A stretch of 64,000 nucleotides of DNA, from NCBI RefSeq assembly GCF_014905555.1, contig NZ_BNGS01000003.1:806001-870000 (forward strand), in the 5' to 3' direction. The notes beneath the pieces are model-generated. The model was not told the origin of the DNA and did not search any database. It saw only the letters and a list, made by a program, of their open reading frames with translations. The first letter of the stretch is position 1. Every line of letters begins with the position of its first letter. The position numbers were made by a program, and so were the translations under genes. This document shows, piece after piece, positions 63,929 to 64,000 of this stretch. Source of the stretch: Streptomyces sp. Y2F8-2. GTDB taxonomy: Bacteria > Actinomycetota > Actinomycetes > Streptomycetales > Streptomycetaceae.

Positions 63929-63965
63929 AGAGGGCGGGAGTCAGTCGGACTGACTCCCGCCCTCT
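63929..63965. terminator. Strong hairpin terminator
   Basis: Perfect 18-bp arms (AGAGGGCGGGAGTCAGTC and complement) are separated by a single G. It lies 20 bp beyond the stop of the gene entering from the right edge. Confidence 0.85.
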
Positions 63966-63985
63966 TCTGTCGGCATCCGCCCTGG

Positions 63986-64000
63986 TCAGCGCTTGATTTC
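63986..64000 (-). CDS. C-terminal end of a gene continuing past the window
   Basis: Only four codons and a TGA (ending EIKR) are visible. The hairpin immediately downstream supports a gene end. The product cannot be named. Confidence 0.4.
   Translation of the reverse strand, partial: EIKR

Overview
The window is high-GC actinobacterial DNA, almost certainly Streptomyces. Evidence for this includes strong G/C at third codon positions, GTG and TTG starts, a conservon (sensor kinase, Roadblock, DUF742, GTPase), an HspR-type operator before lon, stand-alone LigD-polymerase and Ku genes, SLATT, DUF4262 and DUF4291 proteins, and a Streptomyces-style type VII secretion (T7SS) locus.

Region 1 (1-33.4 kb) is chromosomal-backbone-like. 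In order it holds a two-component system (kinase cut by the window edge), a spermidine-synthase-like protein, a rhomboid-like protein, lon with a HAIR-like operator, a MarR regulator, a PP2C-like phosphatase, and the conservon followed by a StyA-like flavoprotein. Next come a secreted coiled-coil protein, a TetR regulator with two divergent diiron proteins, a Uma2 protein and a DUF3291 protein. A class B PBP with an FtsW/RodA partner follows, then a lipoprotein with a histidine kinase lacking a neighbouring regulator, a tyrosine/dual-specificity phosphatase, a NERD protein, the NHEJ pair (LigD polymerase and Ku), a ketoacyl synthase, a SLATT protein, and an FAD oxidoreductase. The last gene is an EmrB/QacA-type exporter with a beta-sandwich tail. 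The oxidoreductase and exporter promoters carry related GAAA..TTTC operators.

Region 2 (33.4-46 kb) is accessory and scrambled. A beta-helix protein and a small downstream protein share a Tyr-Asp-Gly-Pro motif. These are followed by DUF4262 and DUF4291 proteins, a sugar-binding lipoprotein without its transporter, a small membrane protein, a GIY-YIG protein, a secreted phosphoesterase, a GNAT protein and a zinc-ribbon-like protein. Two decayed tyrosine-recombinase genes and a tRNA-3'-end-like sequence next to a hairpin mark old integration events.

Region 3 (46-59.2 kb) is one long minus-strand T7SS operon. Reading with transcription it encodes an ESAT-6/WXG100-like protein, a second ESAT-6-family protein, a DUF6507 protein, a 932-residue effector, a probable immunity protein, a small membrane protein, EccD, an EspI/MinD-like ATPase, EccC and a DUF6177 protein. 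The effector appears to carry two catalytic modules in tandem: a RelA/SpoT-like nucleotide pyrophosphokinase fold and a CdiA-type C-terminal nuclease-like domain. The protein encoded next is also two-part (pentapeptide repeats plus a distinct C-terminal domain). EccB, EccE and mycosin genes are not present in the window.

Region 4 (59.2-64 kb) is another patchwork: a hypothetical gene, the C-terminal remnant of a type ISP restriction-modification enzyme, a secreted glycine-rich/DUF11-repeat protein split by a one-base frameshift in a C tract, a YozE-like gene interrupted by a stop, and a strong hairpin terminator. A 20-bp direct repeat flanks this segment. Domain names come from recognising sequence motifs by eye; no database search was run.
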